A stretch of DNA of 33,998 nt from positions 1 to 33,998 of the forward strand of contig CAMLKR010000010.1 of NCBI GenBank assembly GCA_946480565.1, in the 5' to 3' direction. The notes beneath the pieces are model-generated. The model saw only the letters and a program-made list of their open reading frames with translations, did not search any database and was not told where the DNA came from. Made by a program: the position numbers and the translations under genes. The stretch comes from an uncultured Arenimonas sp. (GTDB taxonomy: Bacteria; Pseudomonadota; Gammaproteobacteria; Xanthomonadales; Xanthomonadaceae). Shown piece after piece: positions 25,883-33,996 of this stretch. Position 1 is the first letter of the stretch. Each line of letters opens with the position of its first letter.

Positions 25883-26328
25883 GGCGGCAGCTCGGTGCGG
25901 GACGGACGCGGCGGCGCGTCGGCCGATGTGTCGTCAGGCGTCAGTTCGAACGGGGGCGGCGCCGTGGGCGCGGCGGACGGATCGGCGGCGGGCGCGTCCT
26001 GCGCCGCGGCCGGCAGGTCCTGCACGGCGGTGTCGGCGTCGTGGTCGGCGCGCACCCGGGCTTCGGCTTCGCGCACCGAATCGGACAGCTCCCGGCCGGC
26101 GCTCTCGACCTCGCGGCGCAGGTCCTGCACCGGATTGCCGAGGCTGCGCTTCATTTCGTCGGCGGCCATTTCGCGCTCGAACTCGGACTTCACCGAATAC
26201 CACTGCGCGCGCGCCTTGCGCACCCACAGCCCGGTGAAGCGGGCCGCCTTGGGCAGGCGCTCGGGACCGAGCACCAGCAGGGCGACCACCGCGATCACCA
26301 GCAGTTCGCTGAATCCGATGTCGAACAT
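25879..26328 (-). CDS. tatB: Sec-independent protein translocase subunit TatB
   Basis: The 149-residue protein starts MFDIGFSELLVIAVVALLVLG, the standard TatB membrane helix with the early Glu, followed by the hinge PERLPKAAR and an amphipathic helix. The C-terminal third is Ala/Pro-rich and variable, as usual. It acts with TatC as the substrate receptor of the Tat system. The frame is open upstream to 26562, but that stretch overlaps tatA and is not TatB-like; ATG 26328 is the obvious start. It lies 29 bp after tatA and overlaps tatC by 4 bp. Confidence 0.97.
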   Translation of the reverse strand: MFDIGFSELLVIAVVALLVLGPERLPKAARFTGLWVRKARAQWYSVKSEFEREMAADEMKRSLGNPVQDLRREVESAGRELSDSVREAEARVRADHDADTAVQDLPAAAQDAPAADPSAAPTAPPPFELTPDDTSADAPPRPSRTELPP

Positions 26329-26357
26329 GGGTCCGCCGCTCCCGGCCGGGGCCGGGC

Positions 26358-26585
26358 TCAGGAATCCTTGTGCTGGCTGTCCTGGCGGTCTTTTTCGCCG
26401 GTGCCGGCGTCGCGGCGCTCGCTGCCGATCTGCGAGGGCGGCTCGTCCTTGCCCTTGAGGCCTTCCTTGAAGCCCTGGATGCCTTCGCCCAGGTCCTTGC
26501 CCACGCCCTTGAGCTTCTTGGTGCCGAAGATCAGCACCACCACCACCAGGACGATGAGCCAATGCCAGATGCTGAAGCTGCCCAT
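26358..26585 (-). CDS. tatA: Sec-independent protein translocase subunit TatA
   Basis: The 75-residue protein has the TatA pattern: [19 protein letters not shown] membrane helix, FGTKKL hinge, then an amphipathic helix ([18 protein letters not shown]) and a charged tail. It oligomerises to form the Tat translocation element in the inner membrane. It is first gene of tatABC. A -10-like TATCCT lies on the minus strand at 26623-26618, about 33 bp upstream. No strong ribosome site is seen. Confidence 0.97.
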   Translation of the reverse strand: MGSFSIWHWLIVLVVVVLIFGTKKLKGVGKDLGEGIQGFKEGLKGKDEPPSQIGSERRDAGTGEKDRQDSQHKDS

Positions 26586-26652
26586 GTGCGCGATTCCCGC
26601 TTAGGTTCGATGGGCGAAGGATAGCGCAGCCGGACCCCGGCCGCGCCGGCCA

Positions 26653-27336
26653 TCAGTCCTGGGGGACGGTGTTTTCTTCCAGGCGGTCGCGGAAGTCCAC
26701 CACCGGGCTGGACGGCGGGTCCACCCGGCCCTCGAAGATCTGCCGGGGCGTGGTGTTGCGGCCGTAGACCGCCTGGTTGGCCTTGTGGTTGATGCGCAGC
26801 ACGGTGCCGTCCAGGGCCACGCCGGCGAACAGGCCGCGGGCGCGGGAATAGCTGTAGATCTCGGCCTTGAGCTGCTCGTCGGTGCTGGCCTGGGCGCTGC
26901 GGCCGACCGGTCCGGCGGCGACGCTGGCGTCGGCGCCCAGGGTGAACTTGCCGTTGACGATGTTGTCGACGCCGCGCGGGCTGCGGAACACCAGGATGAT
27001 GTCGGCCGACTGCACGCCGGCCTGGAAGCCGATGCTGCCGCCGCCGAGCTTGATGAAGCTGGGGTTGGACCAGGTGCCGTCCGGGCTGCGCACCGAGATC
27101 AGGCCGGTGCCGCCGCGGCCGCCCAGCACCAGGCCGGCCTTGACCACGTCGGGGATGACGGCGATGGCGTGCGCCTCGGAGAACATCTTCTCGGGCACGG
27201 CGGTTTCCGGGATGCGCATGATCTCGCCGAGCACGCGGGCGGCGTCGGCGGCCTTGGTGTCTTCCTTCTCGCCGGCGGCGGCGGGCAGGGGCAGGGCGAG
27301 CAGCAGGGCCAGGGCGGCGGCGAAGGCACGGGTCAT
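26653..27336 (-). CDS. SYLF (Ysc84) domain lipid-binding protein, exported
   Basis: The 227-residue protein has a Sec signal peptide (MTRAFAAALALLLALPLPAA, cleavage near residue 21), then a Ysc84/SYLF domain spanning most of the mature part. Typical segments are IPDVVKAGLVLGGRGGTGLISVR, NPSFIKLGGGSIGFQAGVQSADIILVF, FTLGADASVAAGPVGR and AEIYSYSRARGLFAGVALDG. SYLF domains bind acidic phospholipids and phosphoinositides in eukaryotes; bacterial members are exported and poorly understood. The start at 27336 gives a proper signal peptide with GGAGAC upstream; the longer in-frame start at 27408 does not. It is divergent from hemH. Confidence 0.9.
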   Translation of the reverse strand: MTRAFAAALALLLALPLPAAAGEKEDTKAADAARVLGEIMRIPETAVPEKMFSEAHAIAVIPDVVKAGLVLGGRGGTGLISVRSPDGTWSNPSFIKLGGGSIGFQAGVQSADIILVFRSPRGVDNIVNGKFTLGADASVAAGPVGRSAQASTDEQLKAEIYSYSRARGLFAGVALDGTVLRINHKANQAVYGRNTTPRQIFEGRVDPPSSPVVDFRDRLEENTVPQD

Positions 27337-27452
27337 GGGGGTCTCCGGGTGGCGCGACGGGTCGAGTATGGTCGCCGGGAATGAACCGGGCGTGAGCCGC
27401 GCCTTCATCCGGGCGATGATAGTTTGAGCGCAGCAGACATGGACAGTTCCGC

Positions 27453-28463
27453 ATGAGCCCGAGCTATCGCGACGCCCCCGCCCACCCCGGCCCCCGCCGC
27501 ACCGCCGTGCTGCTGGTCAACCTGGGTACGCCCGACGCGGCGACGACGGCCGCGGTGCGCCGCTACCTGGGCGAATTCCTGCATGACCACCGCGTGGTCG
27601 AGCTGACGCGCTGGCTGTGGTGTCCGATCCTGCACGGGGTCATCCTGCCCCTGCGCTCGGGCAAGGTGGCGCGCAACTACGCCTCGATCTGGACCCCCGA
27701 CGGCTCGCCCCTGCTGGCCTACTCTAAGAAGCTGTGCGCGGCGCTTCAGCACGCGCTGCCGGACCTGCCGGTGCGGCTGGCCATGCGTTACGGCAACCCG
27801 TCGGTGCCGTCGGTGCTGCGGGCGCTGGAGGCCGAGGGCATGACCCGGCTGCTGGTGCTGCCGCTGTACCCGCAGTATTCGGCCAGCACCAGCGCCTCGG
27901 TGCTGGACGCCGTGACGAAGGAGATCGCGACCTGGCGGCGCACGCCCGAGCTGCGTTTCATCGCCGACTACCACGACGACGCCGGCTGGCTGGTGGCGAT
28001 GGAGTCGCGCGTCCGCGCCCACTGGGACCTGCACGGCCGCGCCGAGCGCCTGCTGTTCTCCTTCCATGGCCTGCCGCAGCGTTTCGAGAAGGCCGGCGAT
28101 CCCTACCCGCGCCAGTGTGAGGCCGGCGCGCGCGCGTTGGCCGCGCGCCTGGGCCTGGCCGACGGCGAATGGCTGCTGACCTACCAGTCGCGCTTCGGCC
28201 GCGAGAAGTGGCTGGAGCCGGCCACCGACCAGACCCTGGAACAGCTCGGCCGCGCCGGCGTGAAAACCGTGGACGTGGTCTGCCCTGGCTTCGCGGTGGA
28301 CTGCCTGGAGACGCTGGAGGAGATCGCGGTGCAGAACGCCGAGGGCTTCCGCCACGCCGGCGGCACCGAGCTGCGCTACATCAGCGCGCTCAACCACGAG
28401 CCGGGCCACGTTGCCGCGCTGGCCGCGCTGGCCCGCCGCCACCTGCAGGGCTGGCCGCACTGA
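27453..28463 (+). CDS. hemH: Ferrochelatase
   Basis: The 336-residue protein (E. coli 320) inserts Fe(II) into protoporphyrin IX, the last step of haem b synthesis, at the cytosolic face of the inner membrane. It has the N-terminal LLVNLGTPDA (20-29), MRYGNPSV (111-118), LPLYPQYSASTSASV, and the signature FSFHGLPQR with catalytic His205. QSRFGREKWLEP and VVCPGFAVDCLETLEEI, which carries the conserved Glu, follow. No Fe-S cluster cysteine motif is evident at the C-terminus. A -10-like GATAGT (27418-27423) lies about 30 bp before the ATG. The next gene begins in the overlap TGATG. Confidence 0.97.
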   Translation: MSPSYRDAPAHPGPRRTAVLLVNLGTPDAATTAAVRRYLGEFLHDHRVVELTRWLWCPILHGVILPLRSGKVARNYASIWTPDGSPLLAYSKKLCAALQHALPDLPVRLAMRYGNPSVPSVLRALEAEGMTRLLVLPLYPQYSASTSASVLDAVTKEIATWRRTPELRFIADYHDDAGWLVAMESRVRAHWDLHGRAERLLFSFHGLPQRFEKAGDPYPRQCEAGARALAARLGLADGEWLLTYQSRFGREKWLEPATDQTLEQLGRAGVKTVDVVCPGFAVDCLETLEEIAVQNAEGFRHAGGTELRYISALNHEPGHVAALAALARRHLQGWPH

Positions 28464-29311
28464 TGCCGCTGCGCGGGATCCGCCTGGGCACCGCCCGCGG
28501 CGAGCTGGCGGCGCTGCGCGGCGGCACGCCCGGTGGCCCCCGGCTGCTGTGCCTGCACGGCTGGCTCGACAACGCCGCCAGCTTCCTGCCGCTGGCGCCG
28601 CACCTGGCCGGATTCGACCTGGTGGCGCTGGACCTGCCGGGCCACGGCGCCTCGGCGCATCGCGCCCCGGGTTACGACTACGCCTTCGTCGACTGGGTGC
28701 ACGACGCGCTCGACGCGATGGACGCGCTGGGCTGGGACCGGGCCGACTGGCTGGGCCATTCGATGGGCGGCGCGATCGCGGCCTCGGTGGCGGCGGCGGC
28801 CCCGGCAAGGGTGCGGCGGCTGGCCCTGGTCGAGGCCCTGGGACCGGTGGCGGCCGAGGCGCAGGGCGCCGGCAAACGCCTGCGCGACGCCGTCGCGGCC
28901 CGGCGGGCGCTCACCGGCAAACCGCCGCGGTTGATTCCCGACCTCGACACCGCGGTGGCCGCGCGCCTGGCCGCCAGCCGCATGACGCCCGAGGCCGCGC
29001 GCCTGATCGTCGAACGCAACCTGCGCCCGATCGAGGGCGGCTACGCCTGGCGCAGCGACCCACGCCTGACCCTGCCCAGCCACCTGCGCCTGACCGAAGA
29101 GACGGTGCAGTCGCTGCTGCGTGCGATAGAAGCGCCGGTGCTGGTGATCGCGGCCGATCCGGCGCCGCCGTACTTCACCCCGGACGTGCGCGCCGCGCGC
29201 CTGGCCTGCCTGGCCGACGGCCGGGTCGAGGTGATTCCGGGCGGCCACCACCTGCACATGGAACAGCCGGCGCGGGTGGCGGCGCCGCTGCTGGGTTTCC
29301 TGCGCGGCTGA
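28463..29311 (+). CDS. Alpha/beta hydrolase
   Basis: The 282-residue alpha/beta-hydrolase fold protein has the oxyanion segment LCLHGWLDNAASF (29-41) and the nucleophile elbow GHSMGG with Ser100. An acid residue is likely in LVIAADPAPP (227-236), and a His-rich end GGHHLHMEQP (260-269) supplies the catalytic histidine. It resembles MEST/SERHL-like serine hydrolases of proteobacteria; the substrate is unknown. The ATG overlaps the last base of the hemH stop (TGATG), indicating translational coupling. The frame is open to 28169, but that stretch is inside hemH. It converges on a lipoprotein gene across a 57-bp gap containing the palindrome CCACCGGTGG (29347-29356). Confidence 0.92.
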   Translation: MPLRGIRLGTARGELAALRGGTPGGPRLLCLHGWLDNAASFLPLAPHLAGFDLVALDLPGHGASAHRAPGYDYAFVDWVHDALDAMDALGWDRADWLGHSMGGAIAASVAAAAPARVRRLALVEALGPVAAEAQGAGKRLRDAVAARRALTGKPPRLIPDLDTAVAARLAASRMTPEAARLIVERNLRPIEGGYAWRSDPRLTLPSHLRLTEETVQSLLRAIEAPVLVIAADPAPPYFTPDVRAARLACLADGRVEVIPGGHHLHMEQPARVAAPLLGFLRG

Positions 29312-29368
29312 AGCGCCGATCGGGTCGTGGCTCGCGCTGCGCGCGGCCACCGGTGGGCGGCGGGTCGC

Positions 29369-29881
29369 TCAGGGCGCGCGAAGGCTCAGCGACACCGTGG
29401 TCTGGCCCTCGAGGTCCGGGCGCAGGTTCACCAGCATGCCGCGCTGCGCCTTCTCGAAGCCCAGGGCCGCGCCTTCCGGGCCCTGCATCGACATCGTCTC
29501 GCGCCAGCCGTGCCTGGACTGGCCGGTCTTGTAGCGTTCGACCAGGTCGGCCACCGGCTCGGGGCTGCGCAGCACCACCGACTGCGACGGTCCCATGCGC
29601 ATCACCGACACGACGGTGTAGTCCCCGGGCAGGACCACGTCGGCGGGGAAGTCCGGGGGCAGCGGCACATCCTCGCCGACGGTGTGCTGCAGCCGGCCTT
29701 CTTCGGTCTGCATCTGGACGGTGTGGCCGCCGCCGTCGGCCTGGATCTCGACGTTGGCCTCGGCCTGGGCCTCGAGGGCCTGTTCGGCCAGGGCTTCGGC
29801 GGCCGACTCCTGGGCCTTGCCGCAGGCGGCGAGGCCGGCGGACAAGAGCGCGGCAAGCAGCAGCGGGCGGAGGGCGAACAT
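29369..29881 (-). CDS. Small putative lipoprotein, function unknown
   Basis: The 170-residue protein has a lipoprotein signal peptide (FALRPLLLAALLSAGLAAC, Cys20). A helical, Ala/Glu-rich segment follows (about 24-48). The C-terminal domain contains VPLPPDFPADVVLPGDYTVV, then a segment resembling DUF-type domains in which an MQ or W-x-E tail follows (SRHGWRETMSMQGPEGAAL). I do not recognise a named family. A GGAG ribosome site lies about 6 bp before ATG 29881; the frame is open further but without a signal peptide. It lies 38 bp after the YgjP-like gene and probably shares its transcript. It is likely an outer-membrane or periplasmic-face lipoprotein. Confidence 0.8.
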   Translation of the reverse strand: MFALRPLLLAALLSAGLAACGKAQESAAEALAEQALEAQAEANVEIQADGGGHTVQMQTEEGRLQHTVGEDVPLPPDFPADVVLPGDYTVVSVMRMGPSQSVVLRSPEPVADLVERYKTGQSRHGWRETMSMQGPEGAALGFEKAQRGMLVNLRPDLEGQTTVSLSLRAP

Positions 29882-29919
29882 GGTGGCTCCGGAGCGGGCG
29901 GGCCCCGGTCGCGGACCCT

Positions 29920-30684
29920 TCAGCCAATCAAACGAGAGAGCCGGGCCTTCAAGGCCAGCCCTTCGCCGCGCAGATAGTCCCGTTCGTCGCGCCAGCCGGG
30001 CCAGCGCGCTTCGACCTCGCGCCAGAACCCGCGCGAATGGTTGGCGTGGATCAGGTGGCAGAGCTCGTGCACCAGCACGTATTCGAAGGCCGACGGACGG
30101 CCCAGCACCAGGGACAGGTCCAGCGACAGGGCGTCGCCGGCGCTGAGCGAACCCCAGAGCGAGGACAGCGGCCGAAGCCTGAAGCTGCTGGGCGGACGCG
30201 GCAGGCCGGGCAGGTACTTCGGCATCCAGCCGCCCAGGTCCTGGCGCGCCTGGCCGAGGTAGAAGTCGCGCAGCGCCGCGCGGACCTGGGCGTCGCCGGC
30301 GCGTTCGGGCAGCTGCAGCTCCAGGCCGTGCGCGCCGAGCTGGGCGCGCGCGTAGCGGCCCTCGCACCATTCGACCGGCAGCTCGTGGCCGCGCAGGGGC
30401 AGGGTTTCGTTGCTGCCGCGGGCGAAGGGAGCGTCGGTGGTGGCGGGGCGCTTCGCCAGCTGGTCGGCTAGCCAGTCGCGGTGCTGGTCCAGGAAGGCGA
30501 GGGCGAGCTTCTGCGAGGCGGCGCGCGGCAGGGTCAGGCGCGCGCCCTTTTCAGAAACGATCAGGCGCAGGCGCCGGGCGCGCGGGTCGCGCACCCAGCG
30601 CACCGGCACGTCGCTGCCGTCGGCCAGCCGCAGCGGCCGGATCTCGGACGCGGGCGGGGCGGGGCGGATCAGGCGCAGGAGCAT
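29920..30684 (-). CDS. YgjP/SprT-like zinc metallopeptidase (DUF45)
   Basis: The 254-residue protein belongs to the YgjP-like metallopeptidase family (DUF45, often labelled M48). The zinc motif HELCH is at 206-210 in YVLVHELCHLIHANHS, with a likely third ligand at His216 and FWREVEARWPGW following. The N-terminal half carries the family's beta-rich region (RWVRDPRARRLRLIVSEKGARLTLP begins at about residue 29). No signal peptide is seen, so it is cytosolic. Its natural target is unknown. It lies between rdgC (58 bp upstream) and the small lipoprotein gene. Confidence 0.9.
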   Translation of the reverse strand: MLLRLIRPAPPASEIRPLRLADGSDVPVRWVRDPRARRLRLIVSEKGARLTLPRAASQKLALAFLDQHRDWLADQLAKRPATTDAPFARGSNETLPLRGHELPVEWCEGRYARAQLGAHGLELQLPERAGDAQVRAALRDFYLGQARQDLGGWMPKYLPGLPRPPSSFRLRPLSSLWGSLSAGDALSLDLSLVLGRPSAFEYVLVHELCHLIHANHSRGFWREVEARWPGWRDERDYLRGEGLALKARLSRLIG

Positions 30685-30742
30685 GGCGTGACTCTAGCGC
30701 GGCGGCCCCGCCCCTCCCAGTCTCCCCGTGCCGGCGGCGGGC

Positions 30743-31654
30743 TCAGGCTTCGGCGGCGCTGAACTTCAGCGCCGGCTCCAGCACCGCGAACAGGCGCTTG
30801 AGCTCGCCGGCCATCAGGGCGTAGCGGGCGTCGAGCTCGGCGCGCAGGCCTTCGTTCTCGGTGTTCTCGAGCTGGTCGACGGCGCCGTCGAGGAACTTGA
30901 GCTTGCGCACCACCAGGTCTTCGCCCAGGACGAAGCTGACGTGGTCGTCGAGGACGAGCGCGAGTTTGCTGACCTGCTTGCCGGACTCCAGGTGCTTCTT
31001 GATCTCGTCGCAGAGAAGTTCCTGGCGCTGGCACTTGACCACTGCGCCGCCGTCGATCGGATCCTTGAGCTCGCACTCGTCGCCCAGGCTCAGGCCGGCC
31101 GGCAGCGGCTCGCCGGCGATCCAGCCGGTGAGCACGGCGCGGGCCGAGGTCTCGGCGTTGAGCGGCAGCGCCGGGAAACTGCCCAGCGCGTGGCGCAGTT
31201 CGGAGACGACGGTTTCGGCCGACTTGCGCGAACTGGCGTCGACGGCGATGAAGCCGTGCTGCAGGTCGAGCGTGGCGCCGGTGCGGGTCGGGCGCACGAA
31301 GGCGCGCGGCAGCAGCTCCATCACCAGGTCTTCCTTCAGACGCTTGCGGGCGCGGCCGCCGAGCTTGCGGCCTTCCTTCTCTTCGAGCGCGGCGATGCGC
31401 TTGCCGAGTTCGTCGTTGATGACGGCGCCGGGCAGCAGGCGGTCCTCGCCGCCGAGCACGATCCAGAGGGCGTCGCCGACGCGGTGGCTCAGGGTGGCGT
31501 CGTCGCGGCCGAAGGGCGAGATGAAGCCGCGAGACATCAGTTCGGACGGGCCGACCGGCTTGAGCCGGCAGTCCTCCAGGCGGGCGTCCAGTTCATCGAA
31601 GGCTTTGGCGAGGGAGGTCGGGAAGCGGAAAAACGTCAGATTGCGAAAGAACAT
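30743..31654 (-). CDS. rdgC: Recombination-associated protein RdgC
   Basis: The 303-residue protein matches E. coli RdgC in length (303) and key features: N-terminus FFRNLTFFRFP, GFISPFGRDD, LLPGAVINDEL, and a C-terminal region rich in charged residues (LEPALKFSAAEA). RdgC is a ring-forming, nucleoid-associated DNA-binding protein that restrains RecA-mediated strand exchange and affects replication restart. The ATG at 31654 is preceded by GGAAA. A TTG codon just upstream is a less likely start. Only 28 bp separate the start from a large perfect hairpin, so its promoter is either inside that element or within or upstream of ttcA. Confidence 0.97.
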   Translation of the reverse strand: MFFRNLTFFRFPTSLAKAFDELDARLEDCRLKPVGPSELMSRGFISPFGRDDATLSHRVGDALWIVLGGEDRLLPGAVINDELGKRIAALEEKEGRKLGGRARKRLKEDLVMELLPRAFVRPTRTGATLDLQHGFIAVDASSRKSAETVVSELRHALGSFPALPLNAETSARAVLTGWIAGEPLPAGLSLGDECELKDPIDGGAVVKCQRQELLCDEIKKHLESGKQVSKLALVLDDHVSFVLGEDLVVRKLKFLDGAVDQLENTENEGLRAELDARYALMAGELKRLFAVLEPALKFSAAEA

Positions 31655-31682
31655 CAAGTTTCCAGAAAAGGGTGAAGGTCAG

Positions 31683-31751
31683 ATCCGGGGTCAGAGTGCA
31701 TTTATCTTCTTGCCCAAGCGCGCGGAAGATAAATGCACTCTGACCCCGGAT
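31683..31751. repeat. 27-bp perfect inverted repeat (REPIN/RAYT-type element)
   Basis: The arms ATCCGGGGTCAGAGTGCA... (31683-31709) and its exact reverse complement (31725-31751) are 27 bp each and surround a 15-nt spacer. The arms are AT-richer than the surroundings at their inner ends. The GGGGTCAGAGT motif is one I associate with non-autonomous elements and ends of REP-associated tyrosine transposase units in gammaproteobacteria. It begins one base beyond the ttcA stop and ends 28 bp before rdgC. It would form a very stable hairpin in a ttcA-rdgC transcript. No transposase gene is present. Confidence 0.85.
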
Positions 31752-31752
31752 T

Positions 31753-32649
31753 TCAGTCGGTGGGGTCGCTGGCCAGCCAGGCGTGGGCGTCGGGCAGCGG
31801 GGTGTCGCCGCGGCGGCCGAGGGCGAGGAAATCGAACAGCGACGGGTCGGCGAGCTGGGAGGGTCGCACGTCGGCCAGGGCCCTGGCGATGGTGTCGATG
31901 CGGCCGGGGTGATCCTTTTCCCACTGCGCCATCATTTTTCCGACCTGCTTGCGCTGCAGGTTCTCCTGCGAGCCGCAGAGCGTGCAGGGGATGATCGGAA
32001 ACCGCTTCCATTCGGCGTAGTCGATGATGTCGGCCTCACTCACGGTGGCCAGCGGCCGGATCACCACGTGCTCGCCGTCGTCGCTGCGCAGCTTGGGCGG
32101 CATCGTCGCCAGCTTGGCGTGGAAGAACAGGTTCATGAAGAAGGTCGCCACCAGGTCGTCGCGGTGGTGGCCGAGCGCAATCTTGGTGAAGCCCTGCTCC
32201 TTCGCGTGCTGATAGAGCGCGCCGCGGCGCAGGCGCGAGCACAGCGAACACATGGTCTTGCCCTCCGGCACCACGCGCTTGACCACCGAATAGGTGTCCT
32301 GCTCGAGGATGGTGAAGGGCACGCCGAGCGCGGCCAGGTAGTCCGGCAGCACGTGTTCCGGGAAGCCGGGCTGCTTCTGGTCCAGGTTCACGGCGACCAG
32401 CTCGAAGCGCACCGGCGCCTTCTTCTGCAGCTGCAGGAGGATGTCGAGCATCGTGTAGCTGTCCTTGCCGCCGGACAGGCAGACCATCACCTTGTCGCCG
32501 TCCTCGATCATCCCGTAGTCGGCGATCGCCTGCCCGACCTGGCGGCGCAGCCGCTTGGCCAGCTTGTGGCGTTCGTGCGCCTGTTTGCGCGGGACGGGGT
32601 CTTGCAGCAGCAGGGTCATGGCGGTGCGGCGGAGGGAGCGGCCGGGCAT
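31753..32649 (-). CDS. ttcA: tRNA 2-thiocytidine(32) synthetase TtcA
   Basis: The 298-residue protein is an Fe-S, ATP-dependent PP-loop thiolase that converts C32 to s2C in certain tRNAs. The PP-loop SGGKDS is at 59-64. The two CxxC motifs are Cys134/Cys137 ([15 protein letters not shown]) and Cys222/Cys225 ([14 protein letters not shown]). The [14 protein letters not shown] segment is intact. Two starts are possible: ATG 32649 with AGGGG about 4 bp upstream, or ATG 32619 (beginning [13 protein letters not shown]) with no ribosome site; 32649 is chosen. The gene is divergent from ydcH by 58 bp. Its stop lies one base from the perfect hairpin that precedes rdgC. Confidence 0.96.
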   Translation of the reverse strand: MPGRSLRRTAMTLLLQDPVPRKQAHERHKLAKRLRRQVGQAIADYGMIEDGDKVMVCLSGGKDSYTMLDILLQLQKKAPVRFELVAVNLDQKQPGFPEHVLPDYLAALGVPFTILEQDTYSVVKRVVPEGKTMCSLCSRLRRGALYQHAKEQGFTKIALGHHRDDLVATFFMNLFFHAKLATMPPKLRSDDGEHVVIRPLATVSEADIIDYAEWKRFPIIPCTLCGSQENLQRKQVGKMMAQWEKDHPGRIDTIARALADVRPSQLADPSLFDFLALGRRGDTPLPDAHAWLASDPTD

Positions 32650-32707
32650 TTTACCCCTGTCGCCGGCCCGGCCGGAGGTTTAAGCTCGAAACGCACGGAG
32701 AGGACGC

Positions 32708-32914
32708 ATGGCCGACGAAGATCCCGCCAAGATCGCCGCCCAGCTGGTCGAGCTGAAGGTCGAACACCGCGACCTGGACGAGGCGATCCGCCGCCTCGCC
32801 GCGACCATCGAATCCGACGAGCTGACCATCAAGCGCCTGAAGAAGCGCAAGCTGCGCCTGAAGGACATGATCGCGGCGCTGGAAAGCCGGCTGATCCCCG
32901 ACCTGGACGCCTGA
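32708..32914 (+). CDS. YdcH family protein (DUF465)
   Basis: The 68-residue protein is almost wholly helical and charged, with a coiled-coil pattern. The YdcH/DUF465 hallmark is the short two-helix hairpin with LKVEHRDLDEAIRRLAAT (residues 16-33) and a C-terminal LKKRKLRLKDMIAALE. The family is small and cytosolic, with no assigned function. A GGAGAGG ribosome site lies about 5 bp before ATG. It is the only gene in its transcription unit and converges on plsB. The two stop codons lie within one palindrome. Confidence 0.93.
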   Translation: MADEDPAKIAAQLVELKVEHRDLDEAIRRLAATIESDELTIKRLKKRKLRLKDMIAALESRLIPDLDA

Positions 32915-32935
32915 CCCGCCCGCGGGCCGGGTCAG
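32911..32935. terminator. Palindrome pairing two convergent stop codons
   Basis: CTGACCCG (32911-32918) pairs with CGGGTCAG (32928-32935) around CCCGCGGGC. The left arm contains the ydcH stop TGA (32912-32914) and the right arm the plsB stop (TGA on the minus strand, 32934-32932). There is no T-tract. It could act as a bidirectional transcription barrier for both genes. Confidence 0.45.
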
Positions 32936-33996
32936 TCCTTGGCCGCCGTCCGCGCCGCGCCCGCGCCGGGCCGCATCGCGGGCTGGCTGCCGGTCATCCG
33001 GCTCATCGCCTCGGGCGACAGCTTGGAGATGGTGTGCCGCAGCTCGCGGCCCAGCACCACCTTGGCGTCCTTTTCCCAAGTGGTCAGCTGCTCGTCGAAG
33101 TCCAGCTTGCCGTCCGGGCAGACCCAGACCAGCTTCATCTCGCGCAGCTTCTGGATGAAGCCGCGGAACAGCGACTTGTCGAAGAACTCCGGCGCCGCCG
33201 GTGCGTACAGCAGGCTCAGGCGCTGGGCCGTCAGCTGGCACAGCGTCTCCAGCTCGCCCGAGCTGAGCGTGCGCGGGCCGTTCTTCACCAAGGTGGTGAT
33301 GGCGATGAAGTAACGCTCGAAGGCCTGCTGCAGGCTGTGCGACACGGCCCGCAGGCGGTAGACCTCGTCGGTCTGGCCCGGGCCGCGCGAGATGATGCCG
33401 CCCTCGTCGTCGCTGGCGACGCTGAGCAGGCCCTCGGCCACGAACAGGTCCACGGTCGCGTCCAGGTGCGCCGCGAAGCCGTCCTGGTCCCAGGGCAGGA
33501 ACAGCTCTTCCTGCACGAACGGATAGATCGTGCGGCCCAGGCGCAGCAGGCCGGCCCGGCTCATGCGCCGGTTGTTCTGGAAACACAGCGCCACCCAGCT
33601 GGCCGCGGCGAACAGGTGCAGCACGTTGTTGCGGAAGTAGCTCTGCAGCACCGCGGTCTCGCCCTCGACGCTGATCACGTCGCCCAGCGGATGCACGGTG
33701 CGGGTCAGCACGCCGATCTTCTCGCCGTAGGCGACGATCTCGGCCGGCTCCATCGGCGTCACCGTGACGCGGTCGGAATAGGGCAGGGCCGCCAGCAGCT
33801 TCTTCGACAGCGCCAGCTGGGCCAGCAGGTCGGCCTCGCTCATCGCGTGCTTGGGCGTGGACAGCAGGGCCAGCGCCAGCAGGTTCACCGGGTTCACGTC
33901 GGCGGCGCGGTTGATGTTGATCTGGATCTGCTGGGCGATCTCCTCCACCGCCGGGTTGATCCAGGTCGGCTTGTCGTCCGGGTCGGCGTTGCGCTC
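32932..33996 (-). CDS. plsB: Glycerol-3-phosphate 1-O-acyltransferase PlsB (C-terminal part)
   Basis: Partial: the gene runs off the right edge and 354 C-terminal residues are visible. The visible part includes TWINPAVEEIAQQIQININRAADVNPVNLLALALLSTPKHAMSE..., ALPYSD, VLQSYFRNNVLHLFAAASWVA, and FQNNRRMS, matching the C-terminal region of membrane-bound PlsB. PlsB acylates sn-glycerol-3-phosphate at position 1 with acyl-CoA or acyl-ACP, the first step of phospholipid synthesis at the inner membrane. The HX4D acyltransferase motif lies outside the window. The tail ends in a Pro/Ala-rich segment. It converges on ydcH. Confidence 0.95.
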   Translation of the reverse strand, partial: ERNADPDDKPTWINPAVEEIAQQIQININRAADVNPVNLLALALLSTPKHAMSEADLLAQLALSKKLLAALPYSDRVTVTPMEPAEIVAYGEKIGVLTRTVHPLGDVISVEGETAVLQSYFRNNVLHLFAAASWVALCFQNNRRMSRAGLLRLGRTIYPFVQEELFLPWDQDGFAAHLDATVDLFVAEGLLSVASDDEGGIISRGPGQTDEVYRLRAVSHSLQQAFERYFIAITTLVKNGPRTLSSGELETLCQLTAQRLSLLYAPAAPEFFDKSLFRGFIQKLREMKLVWVCPDGKLDFDEQLTTWEKDAKVVLGRELRHTISKLSPEAMSRMTGSQPAMRPGAGAARTAAKD

